From Streptomyces griseomycini (GTDB taxonomy: Bacteria; Actinomycetota; Actinomycetes; Streptomycetales; Streptomycetaceae), in the NCBI RefSeq assembly GCF_014203535.1, contig NZ_JACHJI010000007.1, forward strand, positions 248,001-312,000: DNA of 64,000 nt, written 5' to 3'. The notes under the pieces are model-generated. The model saw only the letters and a list, made by a program, of their open reading frames with translations. It did no database searches and was not told the DNA's origin. The translations under genes and the position numbers were made by a program. Positions 49,995 through 58,426 of this stretch are shown one piece after another (the stretch's first letter is position 1; each line of letters starts with the position of its first letter).

Positions 49995-52900
49995 TCAGTC
50001 GAACCACCGGTCCCGGGCCAACTCCTCGGTCCTGGACGGGTCCTCCAGCAGCGCCGCGACCTCGAACCGGCGCGGCCACTGGCCGGCCGCCCAGGCGAGA
50101 CCCGCGGCGACCCCCTCCAGGGTGGCGGCGTGCAGCACGCCGTCGTCCGTCAGCCGCCAGTCGATCTCCACGCCGTCGACGACGAGTTCCCCGTGCTCGA
50201 CGTACGAGGCCGGGGTGCGCGGGCCGAGCAGCACCCGCACCGGCTCCGGCACGTCGTGCTCCGTGCCCTCGGAGTCGACCTCCCCGGTGACCGACTCGCT
50301 CAGCCGCCGCACCTGGAACAGCTCGGCCAGCTCGGCGGCGCGCGCCGGCCGGACGGGCAGCAGCGCCATGCCCCCGGTGAACGGCAGCAGATCGGGCGAG
50401 TCGACGACCACCGCGTCGGCGGCGTCCACCACCTCCACCCGGCCGTCGACGACCGCGCGCAGCTCGTCCGGCAGGGTCACCTGTTCCGGGTCCAGCTCGG
50501 CCAGCGCCCCGTACAGCCCGTGCAGCTGGGCCGCCGTGACCTCGCGGTCGGGGTCGGCGAGGCGGTCCAGCAGCTCGGCGGCGCCCCCCGGTTCGTCGAG
50601 CAGGGCGGCCACCGACGTCCGCACGCCGAGCGCCCGCAGCACCTGCTCGTCGTCGAACCCGGTCGCGTCGGCCTCGTCGTACAGGCCGCGCAGCAGCGGG
50701 TCGCCGCCGGCCGCGCGCAGTCCGGCGGGGCGGCGGCCGCCGAGCACGGGGTGGCCGCGCAGCCACCAGGCGGTGTAGGGGCGGACGACCTCGTGGGTGC
50801 CGTCGTGCAGCAGGATCCGCACCGGCTGGGTGAGCGCGTCCCTGAAGGGCGGGCGGGCGAGCATCGCGAGGGCCTGGGGCCACCGGTCGTCGTCCACGAG
50901 GTCCAGGTCGCGCACGGCGACGACCTCGGTGGCGACCGGTGGTACGGGACTGTCCGGGAAGCGGTCGAGGAGGTCCTCGCACCACACGTCCACGGCGTCC
51001 AGCAGCCCCGCGTCGTCGGGCTCGGCGAAGTCCCCTTCCCGCGGCTCCAGTTCGTCGGGGTCGAGGACGACGTCGGTGGCGCGGACCAGCGCGAAGTCCA
51101 CCAGCACCCCGCAGGCGGCCAGCGGCTGCTCGCCCCACTTCCCGGCCAGCTCGGCGTCCACGGCGGCGAGCTCCCCCTCGCGCATCACCCGGGCGAACGG
51201 GCCGCCGGGGAAGACGAGTTCGCAGGCCGGGGACAGCTCGCCGTCCTCGTCGGGGAGGGCGAGGGCGCCCAGCCAGGGCTCGTCGCCGGGTTCGAGCCCG
51301 GCGTCGCGCACCAGGCCGAGCACGGTGTCGGCGAGCTCCTCCGCGTCGGGGGCGTCCTCCTCCCAGTTCACCCCGCCCTCGTCGTCGAGGGAGGCGGCGA
51401 CGGCGGCCCGCACCTGCGGGGTGGTGAGCACCGCGCGCGGGGTCGCCGGGAGGGCGCCGAGCTTCTCCAGGAGGGGGTGGGCGGCGTCCGGGTGGGCGAC
51501 CTTGAGCCCGAGCCGGGCCAGCACCTCGGGGTCGATCCGGGCGGCCTCTGCACCGGGCAGCAGCACCTGGCGGGGGCCGATGGTGGTCCGTCCGTCGGCC
51601 AGCGGCACGGGCAGCCCGGACAGCCGGTCCGGGTCGACGCCGGCCAGGCTCTCGTACAGCCGCCGCCACCAGTCGGGGGACTTCTCCAGCCCGGCCAGCC
51701 GGTCGATCGCGTCGGCGAGCGGGAGGCGGGCCACACCCAGGGTGCGCAGCTCCGCGCGCCGCTCGAGACCGGCGGGCAGGAGGGTCGGCAGCACCTCGGC
51801 CAGCACCCGCACGGTGTCGGCGCCCGCGCCCTCGACGACCTCCGCGTCCCGGGGCCGCAGGGACTCGGGCAGGTCGGAGTCCTCGTCCCGCTCGCGCGGC
51901 TCGACGGCCGGCGGCAGGAAGGAGGTGCGGGGCAGCCGGTCGAGGACCGCCCGGCGCAGCGCCCCGTCCAGCTCGCCCTGGCCGAGCGGGCCGGGCACGA
52001 GGTCGATGATCCCGGCGGTCACCGGGCGCCAGTCGGCGAGCAGGTCGGCGTAGGCGTCGGCCGCGCGCTGCACCAGGAAGTCGGTGAGCGGGCCCGGCGC
52101 GGTGTGCCGGCGGGTGGAGTCCAGCGGGAAGGAGGCGATGAGCAGGGCGGGCACGCCGAGGGGCTCGTCGCTCGGGGTGGGGGCGTGGACGACCGGGCTG
52201 GTGCGGGGCCGGGCGGGGGTGCCGTCGGAGTCCACCGGGACGGCCCAGGTGACCGACCAGTGCGGCCGCAGCCGCTCCTCGACCGGTCGGTCGGCGAGCA
52301 GGTCGGGGGTGAGCGGACCGTGCACGGCGGCGGTGCGCCAGCGGGTGGTGCCGGTCCGGGAGTCCTCGACGACGGTGAGGGTGCCGTCGGTGCGGCGGCT
52401 CAGCGTGCGGGGCTCGGCGTCCCCGATCTCCACGACCACGTCCTCGAGGCCGGGGAGGGCGAGCAGCAGGGCGTCGTCGACGGCGTTCAGCAGCCGCTCG
52501 GCGAGGTCGGCGGCGGCCGTGTCGCGCAGGGGCAGGATGACGGCCGTGTCGTAGGGGTCGGGGGCGGTGCCCTCGGCGGCGAAGGGGAGGCGGAGCAACG
52601 GGACGTGCCCGTCCCGGCGGCGGACCTCGTCCCCGAGGCCGGGGCTGTGCCGGGCGGTGTCCCCCGCCAGCTCCCGCGCCTCGGCCAGCGACCAGCGCAC
52701 GCCGCCGTGCCGGCCGACGACGGCGGGCTCGTCGGTGACGGCCAGGACGGCCGCGAACCCGACGCCGAACCGTCCCACGGACCGGTCCGCGGCGTCCCCC
52801 CGCTTGGCGGAGGCGCGCAGCGTGGACAGCGACTCGACGCCGGCCGCGTCCAGCGGCGCGCCGGTGTTCGCGGCGACGAGGACGCCGTCGCGCAGGGTGA

Positions 52901-53129
52901 GCCTCAGCCGCCCCGGCACCCCCGCGCGGGCGGCCGCGTCGGCGGCGTTCTGGGCGAGCTCGACGACCAGGCGGTCCCGGTAGCCGCCGAGGACGAGGTC
53001 CTCCTCCGCGTTGGCGTCCTCGCGGAAGCGGGCGGGGCTGGTGGCCCAGGCGTCCAGGACACCGCGCCGCAGACGCGCCGTCCCGAACGGGTCGGCACCC
53101 TCGGCGGCGGGCCGCACGAACTTGCTCAC
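49995..53129 (-). CDS. Large sacsin/Hsp90-type GHKL ATPase protein
   Basis: 1044 residues. GTG 53129 chosen because GAGGAGA lies six bases upstream; ATG 53144 overlaps that site. The N-terminus has the Hsp90-like Bergerat ATP fold: ELAQNAADAA (residues 57-66), a DGVLVAANTG strand (81-90) and GRFGVGF (119-125), as in sacsin N-terminal regions. The remaining 850 residues are leucine-rich alpha/beta sequence with many EL/LP turns and no membrane segment. No kinase histidine, nuclease or helicase motif seen. Probably a cytoplasmic chaperone-like ATPase; role unknown. Monocistronic and conserved in Streptomyces as I recall. Confidence 0.8.
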   Translation of the reverse strand: MSKFVRPAAEGADPFGTARLRRGVLDAWATSPARFREDANAEEDLVLGGYRDRLVVELAQNAADAAARAGVPGRLRLTLRDGVLVAANTGAPLDAAGVESLSTLRASAKRGDAADRSVGRFGVGFAAVLAVTDEPAVVGRHGGVRWSLAEARELAGDTARHSPGLGDEVRRRDGHVPLLRLPFAAEGTAPDPYDTAVILPLRDTAAADLAERLLNAVDDALLLALPGLEDVVVEIGDAEPRTLSRRTDGTLTVVEDSRTGTTRWRTAAVHGPLTPDLLADRPVEERLRPHWSVTWAVPVDSDGTPARPRTSPVVHAPTPSDEPLGVPALLIASFPLDSTRRHTAPGPLTDFLVQRAADAYADLLADWRPVTAGIIDLVPGPLGQGELDGALRRAVLDRLPRTSFLPPAVEPRERDEDSDLPESLRPRDAEVVEGAGADTVRVLAEVLPTLLPAGLERRAELRTLGVARLPLADAIDRLAGLEKSPDWWRRLYESLAGVDPDRLSGLPVPLADGRTTIGPRQVLLPGAEAARIDPEVLARLGLKVAHPDAAHPLLEKLGALPATPRAVLTTPQVRAAVAASLDDEGGVNWEEDAPDAEELADTVLGLVRDAGLEPGDEPWLGALALPDEDGELSPACELVFPGGPFARVMREGELAAVDAELAGKWGEQPLAACGVLVDFALVRATDVVLDPDELEPREGDFAEPDDAGLLDAVDVWCEDLLDRFPDSPVPPVATEVVAVRDLDLVDDDRWPQALAMLARPPFRDALTQPVRILLHDGTHEVVRPYTAWWLRGHPVLGGRRPAGLRAAGGDPLLRGLYDEADATGFDDEQVLRALGVRTSVAALLDEPGGAAELLDRLADPDREVTAAQLHGLYGALAELDPEQVTLPDELRAVVDGRVEVVDAADAVVVDSPDLLPFTGGMALLPVRPARAAELAELFQVRRLSESVTGEVDSEGTEHDVPEPVRVLLGPRTPASYVEHGELVVDGVEIDWRLTDDGVLHAATLEGVAAGLAWAAGQWPRRFEVAALLEDPSRTEELARDRWFD

Positions 53130-53593
53130 GTTGACTCTCCTCATCGGCCCTGATCGGCGTGAGACCGAAGGTACCGCTCCGGGAGTCCCCGACGAGGGGA
53201 GTGCGCCCGCCCCGACCCCTCCGCTCCACGGCGCCGAGGCGCCGTGGACGGTGGCGTCCGGAGACCCACGCCACATTCGCGAAACGCCCGGATCGGACTT
53301 CCGGTGACAAGCCGCACAGGCGGAATGTCCGGTACTACCCGGAATAGTAAAGAAACCATTGAACTTAAAACGGACATTTACCCCAAAGGTCTGATCGATC
53401 GGCCTGAAATGGGGGTTTCGTCCGCTTAGTGCGCTCTGTCAAGAGACGTGCATCTCACTCCACAGCTACGAAGTCCGGTAGCAGATCACACCTTTGCGGC
53501 ATTCGCTCCGGGCGGGCTACCAAGGAACAGCCGCCGCGGCACGGACCCGTTCCGCCGGCGGCTCCCCCCGTCCCCTCCCCCACGAGGTTCTCG
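53130..53593. promoter_or_regulatory. Divergent promoter region with AT-rich core upstream of M23 peptidase
   Basis: 464 bases. Bases 53335-53420 are unusually AT-rich. AATGTCCG (53323-53330) and CGGACATT (53371-53378) form an 8-bp inverted repeat 40 bases apart. Hairpin GCTAC/GTAGC lies near 53465-53482. The long leader (about 200 bases) before ATG 53594 may be regulatory, but no ydaO/c-di-AMP riboswitch motif was recognised. No gene seen. Confidence 0.4.
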
Positions 53594-54247
53594 ATGTTCC
53601 AGCGCGCCACGTCCCGTTTCTCCCGTCCGACCGCCCTCCGTACCCGTGCGACCGTGCTGGCCGCCGGCCTCGGCGCCTCGGTCGCACTGGGAGCCGGGGT
53701 CGCGGTCGCCGCCGACACCACGGCCGCGTCCGGTGCCACCACCGCCGTCCAGGCGCAGGCCGCCACCCAGGCCAAGGCCGCGAAGGCCCAGGCCGCCGGG
53801 GTCCAGAAGGCCGCGCAGGCCGCCGCCGCGAAGCAGGCGTCCTGGGTCGACCCGGTGAAGAACTACCGTCTCTCCGCGAGCTTCGCCCAGAACGGCGGCA
53901 TGTGGGCCTCCAAGCACTCCGGCCAGGACTACGCCGTCCCGACCGGCACCCCGGTCGTGGCCACGCACGGCGGCACCGTCGTCAAGGCCGGCCCCAACGG
54001 CGCCGGCGACGGCCCCGCGTACGGCAACGCCGTCGTGATCAAGCACGGCAACGGCGTGTACTCCCAGTACGCCCACCTGTCGCAGGTCAACGTCCAGGTC
54101 GGCCAGGTCGTCAAGACCGGCCAGAAGATCGCCCTGTCCGGCAACACCGGCAACTCCAGCGGCCCGCACCTGCACTTCGAGATCCGCACCACCCCGAACT
54201 ACGGCTCCGCGGTCAACCCGATGCAGTTCCTGAACTCCCACCGCTGA
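53594..54247 (+). CDS. Secreted M23-family (LytM-type) metallopeptidase
   Basis: 217 residues from ATG 53594, with GAGG six bases upstream. N-terminal signal region (RATVLAAGLGASVALGAGVAVAA), then an alanine/lysine coiled linker (about 45-85), then the LytM domain (about 90-217). Zinc ligands: His and Asp in KHSGQDYAVP and the C-terminal HLHFE motif, with GTVVKAG and YGNAVVIKHGNGVYSQYAHLS between. Cleaves peptidoglycan cross-links or acts as a hydrolase activator outside the membrane. Ended by a hairpin at 54270-54303. Confidence 0.92.
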   Translation: MFQRATSRFSRPTALRTRATVLAAGLGASVALGAGVAVAADTTAASGATTAVQAQAATQAKAAKAQAAGVQKAAQAAAAKQASWVDPVKNYRLSASFAQNGGMWASKHSGQDYAVPTGTPVVATHGGTVVKAGPNGAGDGPAYGNAVVIKHGNGVYSQYAHLSQVNVQVGQVVKTGQKIALSGNTGNSSGPHLHFEIRTTPNYGSAVNPMQFLNSHR

Positions 54248-54269
54248 GAACCCGCGGGGTCCGGCACCC

Positions 54270-54303
54270 GAAGCCCCCGGCGGCACCCGCCACCGGGGGC
54301 TTC
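54270..54303 (+). terminator. Hairpin terminator after the M23 peptidase gene
   Basis: GAAGCCCCCGG (54270-54280) pairs with CCGGGGGCTTC (54293-54303), 11 perfect pairs, followed by TCCC. It is just upstream of the convergent DUF397 stop. Confidence 0.75.
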
Positions 54304-54311
54304 TCCCGTGC

Positions 54312-54479
54312 TCAGCCCCCGGACGCGTACGGGACGAAGCGCGCCCACGCGTCCGGGGCGAAGGCGGGGCGGGGCCCCGCGGTGTCCTTGGAGTCGCGGA
54401 CGTGGACGGTGCCGGGGGTGAGGGCGAGCTCGACGCAGGAGTTGCCGTCGGGGCCGTCACTGTGACTGCTGCGGATCAT
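54312..54479 (-). CDS. DUF397 protein (small partner of WhiJ-like regulators)
   Basis: 55 residues from ATG 54479 (MIRSSHSDGPDGNSCVELAL). DUF397 signature: SSHSDGPDGNSCVEL, VHVRDSKD, FAPDAWARFV. These small proteins are encoded next to XRE/DUF5753 regulators in Streptomyces (WhiJ-type loci) and modulate them. The ATG overlaps the ancestral stop of the XRE gene (ATGA, 54476-54479). Because of the deletion in that gene, the reading frame of the XRE N-terminus now runs straight into this protein: 54312-55013 is one open 233-residue frame. Confidence 0.8.
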   Translation of the reverse strand: MIRSSHSDGPDGNSCVELALTPGTVHVRDSKDTAGPRPAFAPDAWARFVPYASGG

Positions 54480-55013
54480 GTTTCTCCCAGCACTCGCTCG
54501 ACGAAGGCCGGCGACTCCCGCGGGGTGAGGGCCTGCGCTCGGATCGTCCCATACCGCAGTTCGAGGATCCGCAGTTGTCTCGAACAGGGCACGTGCATGC
54601 TCCGGCGTCTGCAACAAGCCGTGAATGCCGAGCCCCACGTACACCCCGAGTTCGACCGCCCTGGCCTCCAGCCCGGCCAACGCCCGTACGCTCCTCGGGT
54701 ACCGGACCTTCTCCACGTCCTCCCAGGCCGCCGCGATGAGTCCGCCCGCGCCCAGGACCTCGTCGGCCTTGTCCAGGTACTCCCGGCGGGGGATCCGCTT
54801 GCCGCCCTCGATCTTGTACACCGTGTCCTCGCCGTAGCCGACCACCCTCCCGGACTCGGCGGCCCGCATCCCCACCGCCTCGCGGCGCAGCTTCAGCTGC
54901 CGTCCGACGGTCGTGACGACCGCGACGCCCCACTCGTCGTCCGGGTCCACCTCCCGACCCGGCTCGTCCGCCTCGCCCTTGAGCCGCCCCGCCTCCGCAT
55001 CGACCGTCGTCAT
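54476..55013 (-). pseudogene. XRE-family (DUF5753) regulator with internal deletion and frameshift
   Basis: From ATG 55013 (strong GGAGAGG site) the frame encodes an XRE helix-turn-helix (QLKLRREAVGMRAAESGRVVGYGEDTVYKIEGGKRIPRREYLDKADEVLG) and the start of the DUF5753 domain up to GLLQTPEHARALFE (residue 144). About 100 expected residues are missing. At about 54577-54584 the sequence jumps out of frame to the family C-terminus, readable in another frame as LRYGTIRAQALTPRESPAFV and ending at TGA 54476-54478. Not read as that, the frame passes through 33 scrambled codons into DUF397. So the locus encodes either a dead regulator or an HTH-DUF397 fusion. Confidence 0.8.
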
Positions 55014-55090
55014 GCCGCGCCTCTCCGTCGGAACCGTCCGCGGTGCACCCGGCGGTCTGCCCGTACGGCCCGTCGGCACAGCCCCGACAG

Positions 55091-55111
55091 CACCGGACAG
55101 CCACCGGACAG
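55091..55111. promoter_or_regulatory. Direct repeats upstream of the XRE gene
   Basis: CACCGGACAG at 55091-55100 and 55102-55111, 11 bases apart, one helical turn, with a related ACAGCCCCGACAG alongside. Lies about 80-100 bases upstream of the XRE ATG; likely the binding site of this regulator family. Confidence 0.45.
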
Positions 55112-55227
55112 TGAAGGAGGGCACGACCCGTATCAGCGCCGCCCTGCGCGAGTTGGAGGCCCGCGGCTACCTGAGCCGCGAACGCGTCCGCACCCCGGCC
55201 GAGCACATTTCTTCGCATATCCGCTGA
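55111..55227 (+). pseudogene. Remnant of a helix-turn-helix protein
   Basis: 39 codons ending at TGA 55225. The stretch RISAALRELEARGYLSRERVRT is a clear winged-helix recognition segment of a family of Streptomyces HTH proteins. Upstream sequence in the same frame loses similarity, and the C-terminus (PAEHISSHIR) ends abruptly. A fragment left by deletion is the best reading. It abuts the direct repeats and the damaged XRE locus. Confidence 0.5.
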
Positions 55228-55246
55228 CCAGGAGAAACCCACATCG

Positions 55247-55672
55247 ATGCTTGCACCCCGGCCCTCCAACCGTCCCGGACGACTACCCTGGCCAGTGCCC
55301 TCCCGGGAGGACTCCACGAGCACGCAGGCCGACCACGTGCACGAGCCGGTTCCCCGCCCCGAACAGACCCCTGACGCGTTGCGGGCCGCCCTCGCCGTCG
55401 TCGACCCGAAGCGCCTGCCGGAGATGCAGCGGACGGAGGACGAGGCGTTCGCCCGGGCCGTGCGGTGGCAGTCGCTCAGCCCGGTGCGGAGCCGGGTCCT
55501 GACCTGGGCCCGGGGCGTCGGGATCGCCCGCCGCCCCGACCTGGCCGCCCGCCACGCCCGCGCCAAGAGCAACCTGGAACACGAGGACGCGGCGACCGCC
55601 CGGGAGGCCCCACGGGAACTGAGTGCCGTCCTGGACGAGGCCGTGAAGGCCGTGAAGGCGGTACGCGGCTGA
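55247..55672 (+). CDS. DUF6247-like hypothetical protein
   Basis: 141 residues from ATG 55247, with AGGAGA about 11 bases upstream. Residues about 38-110 (TPDALRAALAVVDPKRLPEMQRTEDEAFARAVRWQSLSPVRSRVLTWARGVGIARRPDLAARH) resemble the small actinobacterial DUF6247 family. The proline-rich start and the alanine-rich tail (ELSAVLDEAVKAVKAVRG) are less typical. DUF6247 genes often sit in front of a RelE-like toxin; none follows here. Part of the accessory patch with the broken XRE locus. Function unknown. Confidence 0.6.
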   Translation: MLAPRPSNRPGRLPWPVPSREDSTSTQADHVHEPVPRPEQTPDALRAALAVVDPKRLPEMQRTEDEAFARAVRWQSLSPVRSRVLTWARGVGIARRPDLAARHARAKSNLEHEDAATAREAPRELSAVLDEAVKAVKAVRG

Positions 55673-55690
55673 GCCGTGCCGGGGGGTGTC

Positions 55691-56617
55691 CTAGGAGTGC
55701 CCCAGCTCCGCCGACGACGCGTCCTCCGTCGCCGGGACCGAGCCGGAGTCGGCGGCCGGGCGCAGCGGGAACGGGTCGACGCGGGTCTCGTCGATCACCG
55801 GCGGGGCCGGCTGCGGCGGCTTCGGCATGACCGCGGCCTCGGAGTGGCCGCCGCAGCCGTACGCCAGGGAGACCACGCGGCCGTCGGCCGGGGAGAACTC
55901 GTTGGCGCACACGCCGAAGGCCTGGCCGAGCGAGCCGCCGATGGGGACGAGGAAGCCGCACGACACGCACGAGGCGGGGGCCGCCTGGGCCATCGGGGTC
56001 TTGGCGCCGAACGCCTCCTCCCAGCGGTCGGCGGCGGTGTGCAGGCCGTACCGGGACAGGACCCGGGCGCGGCGCATGCCGATCTCCTCGGCGACGGCCG
56101 TGATGGAGCCGCGCGAGGGGGCGGTGGGCAGGTGGGCCGGGGTGCCCCCGGTGACCTCCGCGTCCTCGGCCTCCACCAGTTCGGCCATCTCCCCGGAGAC
56201 CGCGGAGTTCGGCGGCGGCTCCTCCTCGCCGGACCAGCCGGGCTCCAGGCGCAGGTCCTCGGCGTCGGTGGGGAGGAGGTCGCCGGGGCCCATGTCGCCG
56301 GGGCGCAGCCGCTCGCTCCACGGCACCCACTCCGGTGCGAGGACCGCGTCGGGACCGGGCAGCAGGGCCGCCTCGTCGACGGTGACGATCCTGGCGCGGG
56401 AGGCGCGGGCGACGGTGACGGCCCAGCGCCAGCCGCGGTAGCCGAGCTCGCGGCAGGCGAAGAAGTGCGTGACGACGCGGTCGCCCTCGGAGACCATGCC
56501 CTCGTGCTCCCCGACCACCCCGGGCGCGGCGACCTCCTCGGCTGCGGCGCGGGCGAGGTCGACGGCCTCGGCGCACAGGCGGTCGGGGGTGCGGCTTCGC
56601 GTTGTCGCTGCGCTCAC
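55691..56617 (-). CDS. DUF3027 protein with zinc-binding cysteines
   Basis: 308 residues from GTG 56617 (MSAATTRSRTPDRLC). Actinobacterial DUF3027: GDRVVTHFFACRELGYRGWRWAVTVARA, VDEAALLPGPDAVLAPEWVPWSERLRPGDMGPGDLLPT, then RYGLHTAADRWEEAFGAKTPMAQ. The C-terminal part has CVSCGFLVP, CANEFSPADG and YGCGGHSEA, four cysteines that could bind zinc. Acidic centre; no membrane segments. Known only as a conserved protein of unknown function, usually near the cold-shock gene as here. Confidence 0.82.
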   Translation of the reverse strand: MSAATTRSRTPDRLCAEAVDLARAAAEEVAAPGVVGEHEGMVSEGDRVVTHFFACRELGYRGWRWAVTVARASRARIVTVDEAALLPGPDAVLAPEWVPWSERLRPGDMGPGDLLPTDAEDLRLEPGWSGEEEPPPNSAVSGEMAELVEAEDAEVTGGTPAHLPTAPSRGSITAVAEEIGMRRARVLSRYGLHTAADRWEEAFGAKTPMAQAAPASCVSCGFLVPIGGSLGQAFGVCANEFSPADGRVVSLAYGCGGHSEAAVMPKPPQPAPPVIDETRVDPFPLRPAADSGSVPATEDASSAELGHS

Positions 56618-56929
56618 AGGTATCGCTTCTCTCCTACGCCGTCTCATGAGTGCGCCGCTCCCAGCGCGGGGGGCCGGACGGAGCGGACCGGTGGACCGCG
56701 TCGACGTCCGCGCCGCATCGTGCTCGGGCGCGCCTCCTCCATCCATTCTGCGGGATGGCTGAGATACGCACGCTACCTGTTCGTGTGCGCTGGGCCTACA
56801 CCGACGGTTGTTCCGGGGCCCCGCGCGCCGGTTTCCCGGGCCGCGGCCGTTCGGCCGGACAGCCGCACCCGGGGCGCCGTCCACGGCGTCACGGCACTAC
56901 ACCGCCGTGTCTCGGGGCACTATGACGTG
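56618..56929. other. Divergent promoter interval
   Basis: 312 bases between DUF3027 and MFS genes. CACGGCG (about 56880-56886) and CGCCGTG (about 56903-56909) form a 7-bp inverted repeat just before the MFS start. TAGCGT on the minus strand near 56770 is a possible DUF3027 -10. No gene seen. Confidence 0.4.
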
Positions 56930-58363
56930 GTGGCTACCGCGAGGACACCCCAGGACGCCACCGGGACCGGTGGCTCGAGAAGGGTCAGGGCGAGCGGCCG
57001 ACGCGTCGGGACGGGCCGGGCGGGCGGCCGCCTCCGCGCGTTCGGCCGGGCCCTGCACTTCCCGGTGACCGGAGCCGCACGCGGGATCCGCCGGGCGACC
57101 CACGCGCACGGCGCCGGGGAGTCCGGGCTCGGCAAGCTGATCGAGCTGCACGGGGTGAACGGCGCCGGCGACGTCATGATCACGGTCGCGCTCGCGTCCA
57201 CCGTCTTCTTCTCCGTGCCGACGGACGAGGCCCGCGGGCGCGTCGCGCTGTACCTGGCGATCACCATGGCGCCGTTCACCCTCCTCGCCCCGGTGATCGG
57301 CCCGCTCCTCGACCGCGTCCCGCACGGCCGCCGCGCCGCGATGGCCGGCGCGATGCTCGCGCGGGCGCTGCTCGCCCTGGTGCTGTCCGGCGCGGTCGTC
57401 ACCGGCGGCATCGGGCTGTACCCGGCCGCGCTCGGCGTGCTCGTCGCGTCCAAGGCGTACGGGGTGGTCAGGAGCGCGGTCGTGCCGCGGCTGCTGCCGC
57501 CCGCCTTCTCCCTCGTGAAGGCGAACTCGCGGGTCACGCTCGGCGGGCTGCTGGCGACCGGGATCGCCGCGCCGATCGGCGCGGGGCTGCAGCAGATCGG
57601 GCCCCGCTGGCCGCTGTACGGCGCCTTCGCGATCTTCGTCACGGGGGTGTTCCTGTCCTTCCGGCTGCCGCCGGTGGTGGACTCCGCCAAGGGCGAGGAC
57701 ACCGCGCTGCTCGCCGCCGACGAACAGCACCTGCACGGGCCGCACCGCAAGGCGGTCAGGCGTCCCGGGCTGCGCACGGTCGGCCCGGCCGTCACCCACG
57801 CCCTCGGCGCCAACGCCTCCCTCCGCTGCCTGTCCGGCTTCCTGATCTTCTTCCTCGCGTTCCTGCTGCGCGAGCACCCGATGACCGGGCAGAGCGCCGC
57901 GGTGTTCCTCGGCGTCGTGGGCGTGGCGGCGGGCACGGGCAACGCGCTCGGCACGGCGGTCGGGGCCTGGCTCAGGTCCCGCGCCCCGGAGATCATCATC
58001 GTGACGGTGGTGGCCTGTGTGGCGGGCGCGGCGGTTGCGGCCGCGGCGTTCTTCGGCGCGGTGCCGGTGGCGTGCCTGGCCGCGGTCGCCGGGTTCGCGC
58101 ACGCCCTGGCCAAGCTGTCGCTGGACGCGCTGATCCAGCGGGACGTGCCCGAACTGGTCCGGACGTCGGCGTTCGCGCGGTCCGAGACGCTGCTGCAGAT
58201 GTCGTGGGTGCTGGGCGGGGCGATCGGCATCGCGATGCCGCTGATCGGCCCGCTGGGGCTCGCGGTGGGGGCGGCCGTCGTCGCCGCGGGCTGGCTGGCC
58301 ACCGTCCGCGGACTGGTCGTCTCGGCCCGGCGCGGGAGCGCGGGACGGCCGCGTGTGGCGTAA
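56930..58363 (+). CDS. MFS transporter
   Basis: 477 residues from GTG 56930 (GTG 56927 is equally possible; no good ribosome-binding site). After about 60 basic/polar residues come two six-helix bundles: GVNGAGDVMITVALASTVFFSV, ITMAPFTLLAPVIGPLLDRVPHGRRAAMAGAMLARALLALVL (MFS loop with DRxPHGRR), and later LRCLSGFLIFFLAFLLREHP and DALIQRDVPELVRTSAFARSETLLQMSWVLGGAIGIAMPL. Export of an unknown compound. First gene ahead of the DUF2771/mqn group, 63 bases upstream of it. Confidence 0.85.
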   Translation: MATARTPQDATGTGGSRRVRASGRRVGTGRAGGRLRAFGRALHFPVTGAARGIRRATHAHGAGESGLGKLIELHGVNGAGDVMITVALASTVFFSVPTDEARGRVALYLAITMAPFTLLAPVIGPLLDRVPHGRRAAMAGAMLARALLALVLSGAVVTGGIGLYPAALGVLVASKAYGVVRSAVVPRLLPPAFSLVKANSRVTLGGLLATGIAAPIGAGLQQIGPRWPLYGAFAIFVTGVFLSFRLPPVVDSAKGEDTALLAADEQHLHGPHRKAVRRPGLRTVGPAVTHALGANASLRCLSGFLIFFLAFLLREHPMTGQSAAVFLGVVGVAAGTGNALGTAVGAWLRSRAPEIIIVTVVACVAGAAVAAAAFFGAVPVACLAAVAGFAHALAKLSLDALIQRDVPELVRTSAFARSETLLQMSWVLGGAIGIAMPLIGPLGLAVGAAVVAAGWLATVRGLVVSARRGSAGRPRVA

Positions 58364-58426
58364 CGCTCCGGCCACGCCGTACCCCCACGTGGGGGTACGG
58401 CCGGGCGTGCCCGATAGCCTTCGCCC

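Noticed and set aside
49917..53153. 1078-codon frame antisense to the sacsin-like gene
   Set aside because: Composition typical of an antisense shadow; the sense frame has a good ribosome-binding site and a GHKL fold.
53300..53593. c-di-AMP (ydaO) riboswitch before the M23 peptidase
   Set aside because: The leader position is right, but the conserved ydaO sequence blocks were not found.
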